Made by a program: the position numbers and the translations under genes
In this document: one piece after another, positions 43,937 to 52,435 of the stretch
Layout: every line of letters begins with the position of its first letter
How positions within the stretch are numbered: position 1 is the stretch's first letter
DNA from: B1 sp034439755
GTDB lineage: Bacteria > Bacteroidota > Bacteroidia > UKL13-3
Assembly (NCBI GenBank): GCA_034439755.1
Contig: JAWXAZ010000101.1
Location: 1 to 64,000, forward strand
Length of the DNA stretch: 64,000 nucleotides
Direction: 5' to 3'
The notes under the pieces: model-generated
Seen by the model: only the letters and a program-made list of their open reading frames with translations
Told to the model about the DNA's origin: nothing
The model's database searches: none

Positions 43937-45079
43937 TTATTTTAAAAAGCTACCCGCCAGAATGCCATTGATTCTTACGAAGTATTTTCCTTTGGCCAAA
44001 TTTGAAATGTTAAGTTTGTTAATGACTTGTGGCTCTATTTCATCTTTTAAAACCAGGCGGCCCTCGAGGTTTAAAATGTCTAATAACATTGCAGGTTCGG
44101 CTATATCATCATGCACTTCAACACACAAAATATGCTCGGCAGGATTGGGATAAATTTTGTAGTATTTCTTTTGTAATTCTATTAATCCGCTTGGTGTTAA
44201 ATTGGGCAAGTTAAACCTAAATAATCCTGCTGTTCCCAGCGCACTTGTTTCTTGGGTATACCACAAAGTGTTGGTATTTTCGAACCACAAAGCTTCCTTT
44301 TGCGAGAGGTTGGGAAATGCCAACGTGTTTGCAGTTCCTTTAAAAAAGCGATTGCCATTAAAGCCACTAAACAACCATACCTTATCGTAACCTAATAAGG
44401 CAATTTTATTGCCATTTGCAAAGGCCGCTCCACCCGTAACAGAATAATTTAAATAGCCGCCACTTCCAGTATAAAAACTATCAATTAATTGGGCTACAAA
44501 TGTGCCGCTGCGCGCTGGGAGACGATAGCATTTGGTATAACCACTATAAGGGTTTGTTCTGTTTTTTGAAAATAAGTACAATGAATCGTTGAACCAAAAG
44601 AAAGATTCCATATCAAAATTTTGGTAAGCCACCGCAGGTGGAAAGGCCTTTTGGTCTGAATAGGTAAAGTTGGTAATTCCGGCAATGGTGCTGTCTTTGG
44701 TGTATGTATTTGGACTGGCCACCACATATATTCTGAGGTTGGTTCTATCGCTGTTGTTGTTGCCAAAATCGCCAATATACACATTGCCTTTGCTATCCAT
44801 GGTAAGGTCTTCCCAATCTACATTTTGTGCATTGCTTATTTTGATGCGGCGTTGGATCAAACCTGAACTATCAAAGACAAACAAAATGGGCTCATTGCCA
44901 CTGTCGTTATGCGATACAAACTTATTTGGGCCAATCTTAATTAAGCCCGAGGTTTCGCTTAATTCGGCGGGCAAGTCGCATACTTTTGCGGCGTTTACGG
45001 TCTGAGCCAATAATGGGTTCAGGCCAGAAAAAAAAAGTAAGCCGAGGAATAGGAGTGAAAAAAGGAGGAGATTTTTCAT
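43937..45079 (-). CDS. Secreted NHL/esterase-like propeller protein with T9SS sorting domain
   Basis: 380 residues. The signal peptide (1-25) ends LLAQ. Residues 30-300 form a propeller-like domain with LPAELSETSGLIKIGPNKFVSHNDSG, VDWEDLTMDSKGNVYIGDFGNN and FDMESFFWFNDSLYLFSKNR, a pattern common in Bacteroidota proteins near SdiA-regulated/NHL or phytase-like folds. The C-terminus (about 310-380) is a T9SS type A domain (YKIYPNPAEHILCVEVHDD, LNLEGRLVLKDE, LAKGKYFVRINGILAGSFLK). It is probably surface-located. The ligand is unknown. It is upstream of the SDR gene. Confidence 0.8.
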   Translation of the reverse strand: MKNLLLFSLLFLGLLFFSGLNPLLAQTVNAAKVCDLPAELSETSGLIKIGPNKFVSHNDSGNEPILFVFDSSGLIQRRIKISNAQNVDWEDLTMDSKGNVYIGDFGNNNSDRTNLRIYVVASPNTYTKDSTIAGITNFTYSDQKAFPPAVAYQNFDMESFFWFNDSLYLFSKNRTNPYSGYTKCYRLPARSGTFVAQLIDSFYTGSGGYLNYSVTGGAAFANGNKIALLGYDKVWLFSGFNGNRFFKGTANTLAFPNLSQKEALWFENTNTLWYTQETSALGTAGLFRFNLPNLTPSGLIELQKKYYKIYPNPAEHILCVEVHDDIAEPAMLLDILNLEGRLVLKDEIEPQVINKLNISNLAKGKYFVRINGILAGSFLK

Positions 45080-45215
45080 AGGGCTAAGGTAGTGCAGAAT
45101 TTAATAGGAACAAAAAGTGCCCGTGATTATGCGATTTTTTTCCCCCAATTTTCTTTGCATGAAACTTAACTTTTTTTGATTATTTATGCCTGTTTTCATA
45201 TCCAAGTAAATTTAT

Positions 45216-45223
45216 TATATTTG
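45216..45223 (+). promoter_or_regulatory. Likely -7 box of the InlB-repeat lipoprotein gene
   Basis: TATATTTG, an exact TAnnTTTG, 46 bases before the ATG at 45270. Confidence 0.5.
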
Positions 45224-45269
45224 TTTTTATACAGCCAAAAATATTTATTTAAACTGATAGCAAATAAAA

Positions 45270-45911
45270 ATGAAAAATGTTATAATTCTACTTACCCTAT
45301 TTTTTTTAATAACTTCTTGTGAAAAATCGGCAACAACCCAACCAGAAGAAGAGGTTGAAGTCTCTGTTAGTTATAACGGAAATGGAAATACGGATGGTAC
45401 TGTTCCCATAGATGGAGATAAATATAAGAATGGAAATTCGGCTATTACGCTGGGTAACACAGGTAATCTTTTAAAAACTAATTTTTCGTTTGTTGGATGG
45501 AATACCGCTAAGGATGTAAGTGGCAAAGATTTTTTACCTAACTCATCTTTTGCTATTGGTAAATCTAACATAAATTTATATGCCAAATGGGTTGAAGGTA
45601 ACTTTTTTCTGGTTTCTTATGATGGCAATGGCAACACAACAGGCAGCGTTCCAACCCTTGCTCTAGGCAGCGTTCCAACCCTTGCTCCAGGCAGCGTTCC
45701 AACCATTGCTCTAGGCAGCACCTATTTTATATCTAGTAATATCACCTTTTATGCGGTTTATACTACATGCTCTAGTAGTACAAGCAAATATTATGGATTA
45801 AATGCAAGCGGACAAACAAAAAGCAAATCGACTTTAAGTTCTTCATGGATATCAGAATACCTTAACAATATGTTTGGATCATCCAATTTGGTCTGTGCTG
45901 TTTATAAATAA
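45270..45911 (+). CDS. Lipoprotein with InlB B-type repeats
   Basis: 213 residues. The signal peptide has a lipobox (FFLITSCEKS, Cys17). Two modules of the listerial InlB B-repeat type follow: VSYNGNGNTDGTVPIDGDKY through FVGWNTAKDVSGKDF and INLYAKWVEG (residues about 31-111), then VSYDGNGNTTGSVPT through ITFYAVYTTC. The second module has an insert of three 8-residue repeats (GSVPTLAL, GSVPTLAP, GSVPTIAL) from an exact 24-base DNA repeat at 45642-45713. The C-terminal 50 residues (STSKYYGLNASGQTK, SSWISEYLNNMFG) are different and unrecognised. A surface adhesion role is inferred from the repeat family. It is followed by another lipoprotein gene after 35 bases. Confidence 0.8.
   Translation: MKNVIILLTLFFLITSCEKSATTQPEEEVEVSVSYNGNGNTDGTVPIDGDKYKNGNSAITLGNTGNLLKTNFSFVGWNTAKDVSGKDFLPNSSFAIGKSNINLYAKWVEGNFFLVSYDGNGNTTGSVPTLALGSVPTLAPGSVPTIALGSTYFISSNITFYAVYTTCSSSTSKYYGLNASGQTKSKSTLSSSWISEYLNNMFGSSNLVCAVYK
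45642..45713 (+). repeat. 24-bp in-frame tandem repeat (3 copies) inside a lipoprotein gene
   Basis: Units at 45642, 45666 and 45690 beginning GGCAGCGTTCCAACC. They encode three copies of GSVPT-(L/I)-A-(L/P). Multiples of three change protein length without breaking the frame. Confidence 0.95.
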
Positions 45912-45946
45912 GTGCAGTTTTTCCTGAACCAATATAATTAAGCCAC

Positions 45947-46414
45947 ATGAGACTAATTTTGTTCTTGTTATTTCTATTTTCGGTTGTGGTATTTTCTGCC
46001 TGTAATAGATGCGAAGGGTATGGGTACGAACCCAGTAGTTCAAGGGCTATTTATGCGAGCTACCTTGTGTTAACAGATAATACGGATACGATAAGAAGTC
46101 TTACATACGATATAAAGCCGGGCGAATTATTGCCCAATAAATGTATTACGCCCTTATTGATTTCTTTTTTAAGTCCTGCCTATGTTCAAGTAAAAACTGA
46201 TAAGCATGCGTATCAATTTCGCATTCAAGTTACTACAAGTTACACTTATTGGTATAATCGAAATTGTGAGGTGGGAGGATCAGAAATGGTGGTTTCGCAA
46301 CCCATCATAGATAGCATCTCGGGTGGCAAAATTACTAGAAAAAGAGTTTCGTTTACCGACATATTTGGTAGGGTTATTCATAACGTGGTTGATTCAATAA
46401 ATTTAGCCCCATGA
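45947..46414 (+). CDS. Lipoprotein of unknown function
   Basis: 155 residues. The signal peptide ends in VVFSACNRC, a good lipobox. Mature residues have YGYEPSSSRAIYASYLVLTDNTD, NRNCEVGGSEMVVSQPI and a C-terminal FTDIFGRVIHNVVDS. I do not recognise a family; the beta-rich look and paired cysteines (CNRC, NRNC) fit small outer-membrane lipoproteins. It overlaps the next gene by four bases (ATGA), so the two are translationally coupled and probably work together. Confidence 0.65.
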   Translation: MRLILFLLFLFSVVVFSACNRCEGYGYEPSSSRAIYASYLVLTDNTDTIRSLTYDIKPGELLPNKCITPLLISFLSPAYVQVKTDKHAYQFRIQVTTSYTYWYNRNCEVGGSEMVVSQPIIDSISGGKITRKRVSFTDIFGRVIHNVVDSINLAP

Positions 46415-47073
46415 AGAGGCATTTAATTTTTTGCTTCATAGCTTTTTGTGCTCACTTTGCCTCAGCACAAATAAGCAGAATAAGCGGCCAGCAGTATCTA
46501 CTTTTAGTAGGAGTGCGCACAGATGCCGTTTTGTGGAATGAATATGGGTTTATGTATTTTGGAGATAAGCATTTGAGCTTTCAGTTAAAAGGCAGTTATG
46601 TAAAAAATTATACTTCTACTGATAACCAGGAAATATGGACGCCATACGCCGGCAATAGAGGATCTGTGGATTTTGTTTCTTCTTTTTATTACTTAAAACC
46701 CAGTTATGTATTGCATCAGAAGAGCAATGATTTTTATACCTTTTTTGTATTGGTAAATGGCATGTTTTCTTCTAGCAAAAACCACCTCATTGTAAGCTTG
46801 TTTGATCCAGTTTTGGGAAATGTGGTTGACGTTACCACAGAGATTTACTATTATAAATCGATAGAGTTTGAGGCAAATTGGCACATCAATTTGGGGAAAC
46901 AAATGGCCGTAAGTTTAGGCGTTTTGGTGGGTAGTGTTTTTAATAGCCCTTTGATATTTTCAAACGTTTATAACGGTGCTTTTTCTAAGAGAGATACGTA
47001 TACGCCTGGAGTTGGTTACAATGGTGATGCGTATTTAAAATTGAATTTAGGCTTGGTCTTAAGGCCATATTAA
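46411..47073 (+). CDS. Probable small outer-membrane beta-barrel protein, unknown
   Basis: 220 residues. The signal peptide (1-19) starts MKRHLIFCFIAFCAHF and ends ASAQ. The rest alternates hydrophobic and polar residues in strands (YLLLVGVRTDAVLWNEYGFMY, FYTFFVLVNGMFS, IEFEANWHINLG, MAVSLGVLVGSVF) and ends in LKLNLGLVLRPY with a terminal aromatic, as in outer-membrane barrels inserted by BAM. It is coupled to the upstream lipoprotein by a four-base overlap. No family is recognised. Confidence 0.65.
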   Translation: MKRHLIFCFIAFCAHFASAQISRISGQQYLLLVGVRTDAVLWNEYGFMYFGDKHLSFQLKGSYVKNYTSTDNQEIWTPYAGNRGSVDFVSSFYYLKPSYVLHQKSNDFYTFFVLVNGMFSSSKNHLIVSLFDPVLGNVVDVTTEIYYYKSIEFEANWHINLGKQMAVSLGVLVGSVFNSPLIFSNVYNGAFSKRDTYTPGVGYNGDAYLKLNLGLVLRPY

Positions 47074-47289
47074 CATAGGTTATTTGCAGCATGAAGTCCT
47101 AAAAATTTACAATCACAAAACGGTACTAAAAGCAAAGTCGACAAATACATGAGCCAATATTAAGTACGCCAGTGGCTGGTTTCCCCGCATATTGTGGAAC
47201 AGGCGGCTCAACCGGAATTAATCTCCTGTTTTATTTGTTTTTGGCATTCGATGATTTTCAATTCATGGCCGGGCTTTCAGCCACCACTA

Positions 47290-47331
47290 AACGCTAGCTG
47301 TTAGCTGCTGGCGTTCTCTATGTTGTTAGGT
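47290..47331. other. attC-like hairpin next to an orphan small gene
   Basis: AACGCTAGC (47290-47298) and GCTGGCGTT (47307-47315) form a 9-base stem with one mismatch. GTTAGGT (47325-47331) fits the GTTRRRY core at the end of the small minus-strand ORF. The layout recalls integron attC sites, but the second core is imperfect and no integrase is present. Low confidence. Confidence 0.25.
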
Positions 47332-47557
47332 AATGCTGTTCATTGACCAGTTCAAATGAAGCCTCTTCGGTAATCATCTCAGCTATATTTAATGTTGGCA
47401 CGATAAATTTTGAAAATAGTGTAGATTCGGTTTTTGCAAATAAAACACCTCTTGTTGTTCCAGTTGTTATCATTGCCAAATGAGCCAAAAAATCTTTTGG
47501 GACAATTAACTTATTTTTCTTCGCTTGTATAAAATTGTTCCACGAACTTTCTTCCAT
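47318..47557 (-). CDS. Small protein of unknown function
   Basis: 79 residues from the ATG at 47557 (86 from a GTG at 47578). The sequence MEESSWNNFIQAKKNKLIVP, then DFLAHLAMITTGTTRG and FELVNEQHYLTT, is protein-like, with no membrane segment. I do not recognise it. It sits between two unrelated units in a spacer of about 640 bases that also holds stem-loops and AGCT/TTGGC-type words, typical of accessory insertions. It could be a remnant. Regions 47074-47317 and 47579-47712 hold no other gene I can support. Confidence 0.4.
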   Translation of the reverse strand: MEESSWNNFIQAKKNKLIVPKDFLAHLAMITTGTTRGVLFAKTESTLFSKFIVPTLNIAEMITEEASFELVNEQHYLTT

Positions 47558-47712
47558 TTTGAAATGACAACTCACCACAATCTTTAAAAATATTTAATTT
47601 TATTCATTTCTTATTGGTTTTAAATGTTGGGCTTTTAGTAGGTAAATCCCTGGATTGTCAGACGCTGATTTTGAAATTATTTTATAATAAATGCTTTCTT
47701 GCCACTATGCCA

Positions 47713-50652
47713 TTAGTAGCCAAAAATCTCTTCTAAGGTAAGCACTTGTACCTTACCAAGTTTTTCCATATCGGCCATTTTCAATTTGTCTTTTGAACCC
47801 ATAATACAATAGGTAAAAGGTTTGTTGGTATAATTACTGTTTTGAAAATTTTCAATATCAGTGTATGTTAACTGAGGCGTTTTTTGGTATATGTCTTTAT
47901 TAAGGTCGTAGTTTAATCCAAGTTTTTGTGCAGCTGCGTATGCAAAAATAATATTGGCATCGTTTGTTCTCTCTGTTTCAATTGCATTTAGAATTGAGTT
48001 TTTTGCAGATTCAAAACCATTGTCGGTTCTTGGCATTTTATTCAACAGCTCGTTCATGGCAGGTACTGCATCATTAAACTTATCTGCTTGCGTGCCAACA
48101 TAAGCGATAATATAATATGGATCTTTTTGTTTGCTTGGAGAATTATAGCGAGAGTAAGTAGAGTAAGCCAACGCCTTTGATTCTCTAATGGTTTGGAAAA
48201 CAATGCTCGACATACCGCCACCAAAATATTCATTGAACATAGTTATTACTGGAGCTTTAGTAGCATCAAATCCTGTAGCAGAACGATTGATCCACATAAT
48301 TTCTGATTGAACCATATTGTAATCAACAAAAAGTACTTTGTTCTCATTGGTTTCTGTGCGCACAAATTCAACTTGGGCTGGGTAAGGCATTGGAGTTTTG
48401 TTCATTTTATGCTCCTTGCTCAAAGTTTGAGTTAAGGAGGCAATTGGTAATGGACCAAAATACCAGATTTTATGTTGGTACGAAGTTAATTGCTTTAAGT
48501 ATCCAGTCAATTCAACGGCAGTTAAAGCCTTTAATTGCTCCGCAGTTAACTCGTGTTTAAACGGATTTTTTGTGCCAAACATGGCATAGTTTTGAAGTGC
48601 AGCGCGGAAAATCAATCCTTTGTTTTTCTTGCTATCTTCTCTTCCTTTTAAGGTTCTTTCTACCAATGTATTTAAAGCAGTTTGATCAGGTTTTGCATGA
48701 GCCAATAAGTGTTCGAATAGTTTTAAGGCAGGAACAAAATTTTGGTTCAAACCAGAAAGTGAAACATATACTTGTTCGTTTGCAACATTCACTTTAAAAT
48801 CGCATGCTAGTTTAAAGAATTCTTGGCTAATTTGATCGGCAGTGTATTTGTCGGTACCCAAGTACTGAAGCAAGTTTACAGCCATGGGTAATTTTAAATC
48901 GTTGAATTTACCCATGTCTAAAACATAGTATAATTGAAACAATTCATTGTCGGTATTTTGAACATAATGAATAGGAGCAAAGCCTGTTTTGCCAAAAGTC
49001 ATGTCTTTATTAAAATCTATAAACTTGGGTGCAATTTTAGGCGAAGGTATTTCCAAGATATGCTTAACAAATGGTGAAACATCGTCGCGGTTCACATTTA
49101 CAGGGGTAATTTCGGGCTTGTCAATTTTAACAATGCTTTTGTCGTCACCTACTTTTTTGTATACAATTACGTAGTTGTTTGTGTAATACTTTTTGGTAAA
49201 CTCAACCAATTCGGCTTTGGTAATTTTCTCCATTTCATCCAATTCAGAAACAACTTCTGCCCATTGTCTTTCAGTGGCAAATGCATCTAACATAATGCCT
49301 GCTCTGCCATCGTTGCTTTCTCTTTCTTGAATTTTGTAAACCTTCATATTTGCTATGATAGCCTTTAAGGTATTCTCGTCAAATTCGCCTGCTTTTACTT
49401 TTTCTATTTGATCCAACAATAGGTCTTTTACTTGTTCTAATGATTGGTCTTTTTTAGGTTTACCAGTTAAAAATGCGATGCTATAATCTTTGTTGCCCCA
49501 TACAGAAGAACTGGCGCCCAATACAGCTTGTTTTTTGTTTAGGTTCAAATCTATTAAACCAGCTTTTGCATTGGATAATAACATATCAACTAATTGCAAC
49601 ATTCTACTTTCTTTGGTTCCAACACCCGGCATTCTATAACCAATCATTAAGTTTTCTGCATCTGGACCATAAACAGTTACCACATCTGGAGCTGTTTGGG
49701 CAAGCTCTGGTTTAAAAGAAAAAGGAGGTACAGCTTTTCTTTGCATGTAAGAAAAATTGGCATCAATTGTTTTTATGGCTTCATCTGCATCAAAATCACC
49801 TGCTAAAACTATTGCCATGTTATTAGGAACATAATAGGTATTATAGTAATTTCTAATTTTAACTAGTGAAGGATTTTTAAGGTGTTCAACGGTACCAATG
49901 GTAGTTTGCGTTCCGTATGAATGGTTTTTGAACAAAGAGGCCATCATTGATTCAAAAACTTTTCTTCCATCATTGTCTAATGATATATTTTTTTCTTCAT
50001 AAACTGCTTCTAATTCTGTGTGAAACAAACGCAAAATTGGGTTGCGGAAACGCTCTGCTTCAATTTCAATCCATTTGTTAAAATTGTTTTCAGGGATATC
50101 ATTTACATAAACAGTTTGCTCTAAAGAGGTAAATGCATTTGTTCCTTGGGCACCTATTCCTTGCAATAATTTATCATATTCATTTGCAATTGCAAAACTA
50201 CTAGCCACGCCACTTACAGAGTCTATCATGCGATAGATTGTTTTGCGTTTAGTCTCATCTTTTGTTTTATTGTATTGCTCATACAATGCATCAATTTTAT
50301 CTAACTGAATCTTTTCATTTGCCCAATCTTTAGAGCCATATTTATCGGTACCTTTAAACAACATGTGTTCTAGGTAATGTGCCAATCCAGTATTATCAGA
50401 AGGGTCGTTTTTGCTACCAGCTTTGGTGGCAATATAAGTTTGAATTCTTGGTTGTTTTTTGTTAACAGCCATCATCACCGTTAGGCCATTTTGCAATACA
50501 TAGGTACGCACCTTCATGGGGTCATTTGCCACTATGGTATATGTGTATTTGCCATCTGGCGATTTTTGAGTCTCGGTTACATAGGCTTTGTTTTGCGCAA
50601 ATGCACCCAAGCAAATGGCTGAAATTGTTAGTAAGGCAAAATTTTTTTTCAT
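47713..50652 (-). CDS. M16-family zinc metallopeptidase (two pitrilysin domains), exported
   Basis: 979 residues from the ATG at 50652, which begins the signal peptide MKKNFALLTISAICLGAFAQ. An upstream ATG at 50766 would put 38 unrelated residues in front of it. The active N-terminal domain has the inverted zinc motif HYLEH (GLAHYLEHMLFKG, about residue 80) and a downstream glutamate in LEAVYEEKN (about 180). A second, inactive-type domain follows (about 550-960; FNEYFGGGMSSIVFQTIRESKALAY is the R/Y binding block). Such large M16 proteins degrade peptides in the periplasm. It is a single-gene unit, larger than the paired PqqL/M16B forms, with both halves fused. Confidence 0.93.
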   Translation of the reverse strand: MKKNFALLTISAICLGAFAQNKAYVTETQKSPDGKYTYTIVANDPMKVRTYVLQNGLTVMMAVNKKQPRIQTYIATKAGSKNDPSDNTGLAHYLEHMLFKGTDKYGSKDWANEKIQLDKIDALYEQYNKTKDETKRKTIYRMIDSVSGVASSFAIANEYDKLLQGIGAQGTNAFTSLEQTVYVNDIPENNFNKWIEIEAERFRNPILRLFHTELEAVYEEKNISLDNDGRKVFESMMASLFKNHSYGTQTTIGTVEHLKNPSLVKIRNYYNTYYVPNNMAIVLAGDFDADEAIKTIDANFSYMQRKAVPPFSFKPELAQTAPDVVTVYGPDAENLMIGYRMPGVGTKESRMLQLVDMLLSNAKAGLIDLNLNKKQAVLGASSSVWGNKDYSIAFLTGKPKKDQSLEQVKDLLLDQIEKVKAGEFDENTLKAIIANMKVYKIQERESNDGRAGIMLDAFATERQWAEVVSELDEMEKITKAELVEFTKKYYTNNYVIVYKKVGDDKSIVKIDKPEITPVNVNRDDVSPFVKHILEIPSPKIAPKFIDFNKDMTFGKTGFAPIHYVQNTDNELFQLYYVLDMGKFNDLKLPMAVNLLQYLGTDKYTADQISQEFFKLACDFKVNVANEQVYVSLSGLNQNFVPALKLFEHLLAHAKPDQTALNTLVERTLKGREDSKKNKGLIFRAALQNYAMFGTKNPFKHELTAEQLKALTAVELTGYLKQLTSYQHKIWYFGPLPIASLTQTLSKEHKMNKTPMPYPAQVEFVRTETNENKVLFVDYNMVQSEIMWINRSATGFDATKAPVITMFNEYFGGGMSSIVFQTIRESKALAYSTYSRYNSPSKQKDPYYIIAYVGTQADKFNDAVPAMNELLNKMPRTDNGFESAKNSILNAIETERTNDANIIFAYAAAQKLGLNYDLNKDIYQKTPQLTYTDIENFQNSNYTNKPFTYCIMGSKDKLKMADMEKLGKVQVLTLEEIFGY

Positions 50653-50887
50653 TTTTTCATTTAAAGTTTTGCAATTTAGGAAATGTTTTGAAATTTGAAT
50701 TATGAATTGTGAAGAGCGGAGGAGGCAGAGCGAAGAAGGAATTGTGAAGTATGCGTTAGGAGCCATGTTTGCGACGAGGCTTTAGCGTAGGTGTATGAGT
50801 TAAGAGGTTTGTTAGTATTGGTGATTTTGTAAGGGGGGAGTTTTGGTGTATTTTTGGTTTTAGGTGCGAAATTATTACTATTGTGGC

Positions 50888-51067
50888 ATGAGTTGTGGGT
50901 ATGTTTGTCCGGTTTGTGAGGGCAGTGGACGCCTAGAAAATGGCGAGATTTGCGATTTTTGCCAGAAGGAGGGAGCGGCTTTTAGCTATTGGCCGTTGGC
51001 CTTTGGCTTTTGGCGGTTAAGGATTTGTCGTCTGCACCCCGCACTAATTTACTTCTTGCTAAGGTGA
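50888..51067 (+). CDS. Small zinc-ribbon protein, possibly extended past its original stop
   Basis: 59 residues. MSCGYVCPVCEGSGRLENG then EICDFCQKEG contains CxxC and CxxC about 15 residues apart, like a zinc ribbon or one DnaJ cysteine repeat. After residue 29 the sequence becomes AFSYWPLAFGFWRLRICRLH, which is the translation of a TTAGCTATTGGCCGTTGGCC word repeated in other spacers of the window, and the frame runs into prmC. I infer the real protein was about 30 residues and lost its stop codon. Function unknown. Confidence 0.4.
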   Translation: MSCGYVCPVCEGSGRLENGEICDFCQKEGAAFSYWPLAFGFWRLRICRLHPALIYFLLR

Positions 51068-51909
51068 AGGATTCTGTCTTTGGCCTGCATATCTTTCTTT
51101 AAAATGGCTTTGAGTCCAAATTCCGCAGCCATGGCTAATAGCGCGGTTCCTTGGTATTCGCTGGTTTCAAAAAACAAATCTGTGGCATGCTCGTTTTTGC
51201 AAAATGCTTGGGCAATGTTTCTGTAAAATAGCAAGGCATCGGGGTGCTGCACAAAAAGCGCCAAGTGGGGTTCATGGTTTAGCACATTCTTGTGCATATC
51301 TAATTTTTCTTGCTCGGTAATATAGGGCGGGTTGCTTACCCATATTAAAGATTCACAGTTAGTTAGGTAATTTATTCCGCTTTCATCCAATACAGATAAT
51401 TCCAAAGTTTTTACAGGAAGTTTCAATTTTTTGCTGTTGTGTTCAACGATGGCCAAGGCGTGGGCCGAAACATCTAAGGCAATCAATTGGGCTGTGGGCA
51501 AATTCTTTTTAATGGCAAGGGCAATGCAACCACTGCCAGCGCAAATGTCAACAATCTTTAGGTCCTTTGGTTCAGACCGCGCGTTTATAAAAGACAATAC
51601 GGTTTGAACCAACTCCTCTGTCTCGGGTCGTGGAATTAACACGGCCTCATTCACCTCCAAAACAAAATCCATGAAGTAGGCATATCCCAAAATATACTGA
51701 ATAGGCTCGCCCGCCAATAATCGGTCTACGAGGGTGTTTAATTGAAGTTCCTCCGTAAAACTAAGCTCCTTTGTGAATAGATTTAAGTGGGCTTTTTTGA
51801 TGAGCAATATGTCTTCAAACAACCAATATAGCAGTTCGCGCGCTTCGTTTTCGGTATATAAAGGCTGTATTTTTTTAACAGCTAGGTTAAAATATTCTGT
51901 GGCTTCCAC
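51049..51909 (-). CDS. prmC: Peptide chain release factor N5-glutamine methyltransferase
   Basis: 286 residues. An N-terminal helical domain (1-80) recognises release factors. The SAM-dependent methyltransferase core has VLIPRPETEELVQTVL (residues about 90-105), VDICAGSGCIALAIKKNLP (about 120-138; SAM binding) and the catalytic NPPY in WVSNPPYITEQEK. It methylates the glutamine of the GGQ motif in RF1 and RF2. Length and motif order are normal. The end overlaps the weak zinc-ribbon frame on the other strand. GGTTCAGACC and GGTTTGAACC words lie inside it (51569-51578, 51601-51610). Confidence 0.94.
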   Translation of the reverse strand: MEATEYFNLAVKKIQPLYTENEARELLYWLFEDILLIKKAHLNLFTKELSFTEELQLNTLVDRLLAGEPIQYILGYAYFMDFVLEVNEAVLIPRPETEELVQTVLSFINARSEPKDLKIVDICAGSGCIALAIKKNLPTAQLIALDVSAHALAIVEHNSKKLKLPVKTLELSVLDESGINYLTNCESLIWVSNPPYITEQEKLDMHKNVLNHEPHLALFVQHPDALLFYRNIAQAFCKNEHATDLFFETSEYQGTALLAMAAEFGLKAILKKDMQAKDRILHLSKK

Positions 51910-51991
51910 GGTTTTGAATTTGACAATTGCGAATATAAGAATTATAATTTCGCATAAATTTTAATATCTTGCGTTTAATTATTTTTTGCCC

Positions 51992-52435
51992 ATGAAAGTT
52001 TTGCAAATTCCCTTTTTAATGTTTGGCCTTGTTTTGTCGCTTGCAAGTTTTGCCTTTAATATGCCTTTTATAGGCCAACCAACTCCTGTTCATCCTGTGT
52101 TAACCGAGGAGCAGAAGATTAGCAAACTGATTTCTTTTATAGAAAAAACCGAGGCTAAGTTCATAAGAAATGGCACAGAATATAATGGCGTTGATGCGGC
52201 CAAACACTTGCTTATGAAGCGCCAAAGGGCTGGCAAGCGCGTTAAAACAGCTAAAGAATTTATAGATTTCTTGGCCAGCAAATCTAGCACGACAAATGAA
52301 CCTTATCAAATGAAATTTAAGAACGGCTCCATCCTTAATGTTCGTGATATATTATATAATGAGTTGCGCAAAATGGAAGCCAAACAAGTGGGCCATTTTC
52401 GTGGCTTTATTGCAATAAAAGTCCCAGCATGTTAA
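51992..52435 (+). CDS. DUF5329-family secreted protein
   Basis: 147 residues from the ATG at 51992; the TTG two codons before is unlikely. The signal peptide (1-22) has the core FLMFGLVLSLASFAF. The mature domain reads LTEEQKISKLISFIEKTEAKF, IRNGTEYNGVDAAKHLLMK, RVKTAKEFIDFLASKSSTT and PYQMKFKNG, the pattern of DUF5329 proteins, found in many Gram-negative bacteria near unrelated genes. The function is unknown. Its last 29 bases overlap tail-to-tail with a small gene on the other strand. Confidence 0.85.
   Translation: MKVLQIPFLMFGLVLSLASFAFNMPFIGQPTPVHPVLTEEQKISKLISFIEKTEAKFIRNGTEYNGVDAAKHLLMKRQRAGKRVKTAKEFIDFLASKSSTTNEPYQMKFKNGSILNVRDILYNELRKMEAKQVGHFRGFIAIKVPAC

Noticed and set aside
47290..47331. 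Calling a definite integron cassette
   Set aside because: The second core site does not fit RYYYAAC/GTTRRRY, there is one mismatch in a short stem, and no integrase or neighbouring array is present. Kept only as a weak observation.
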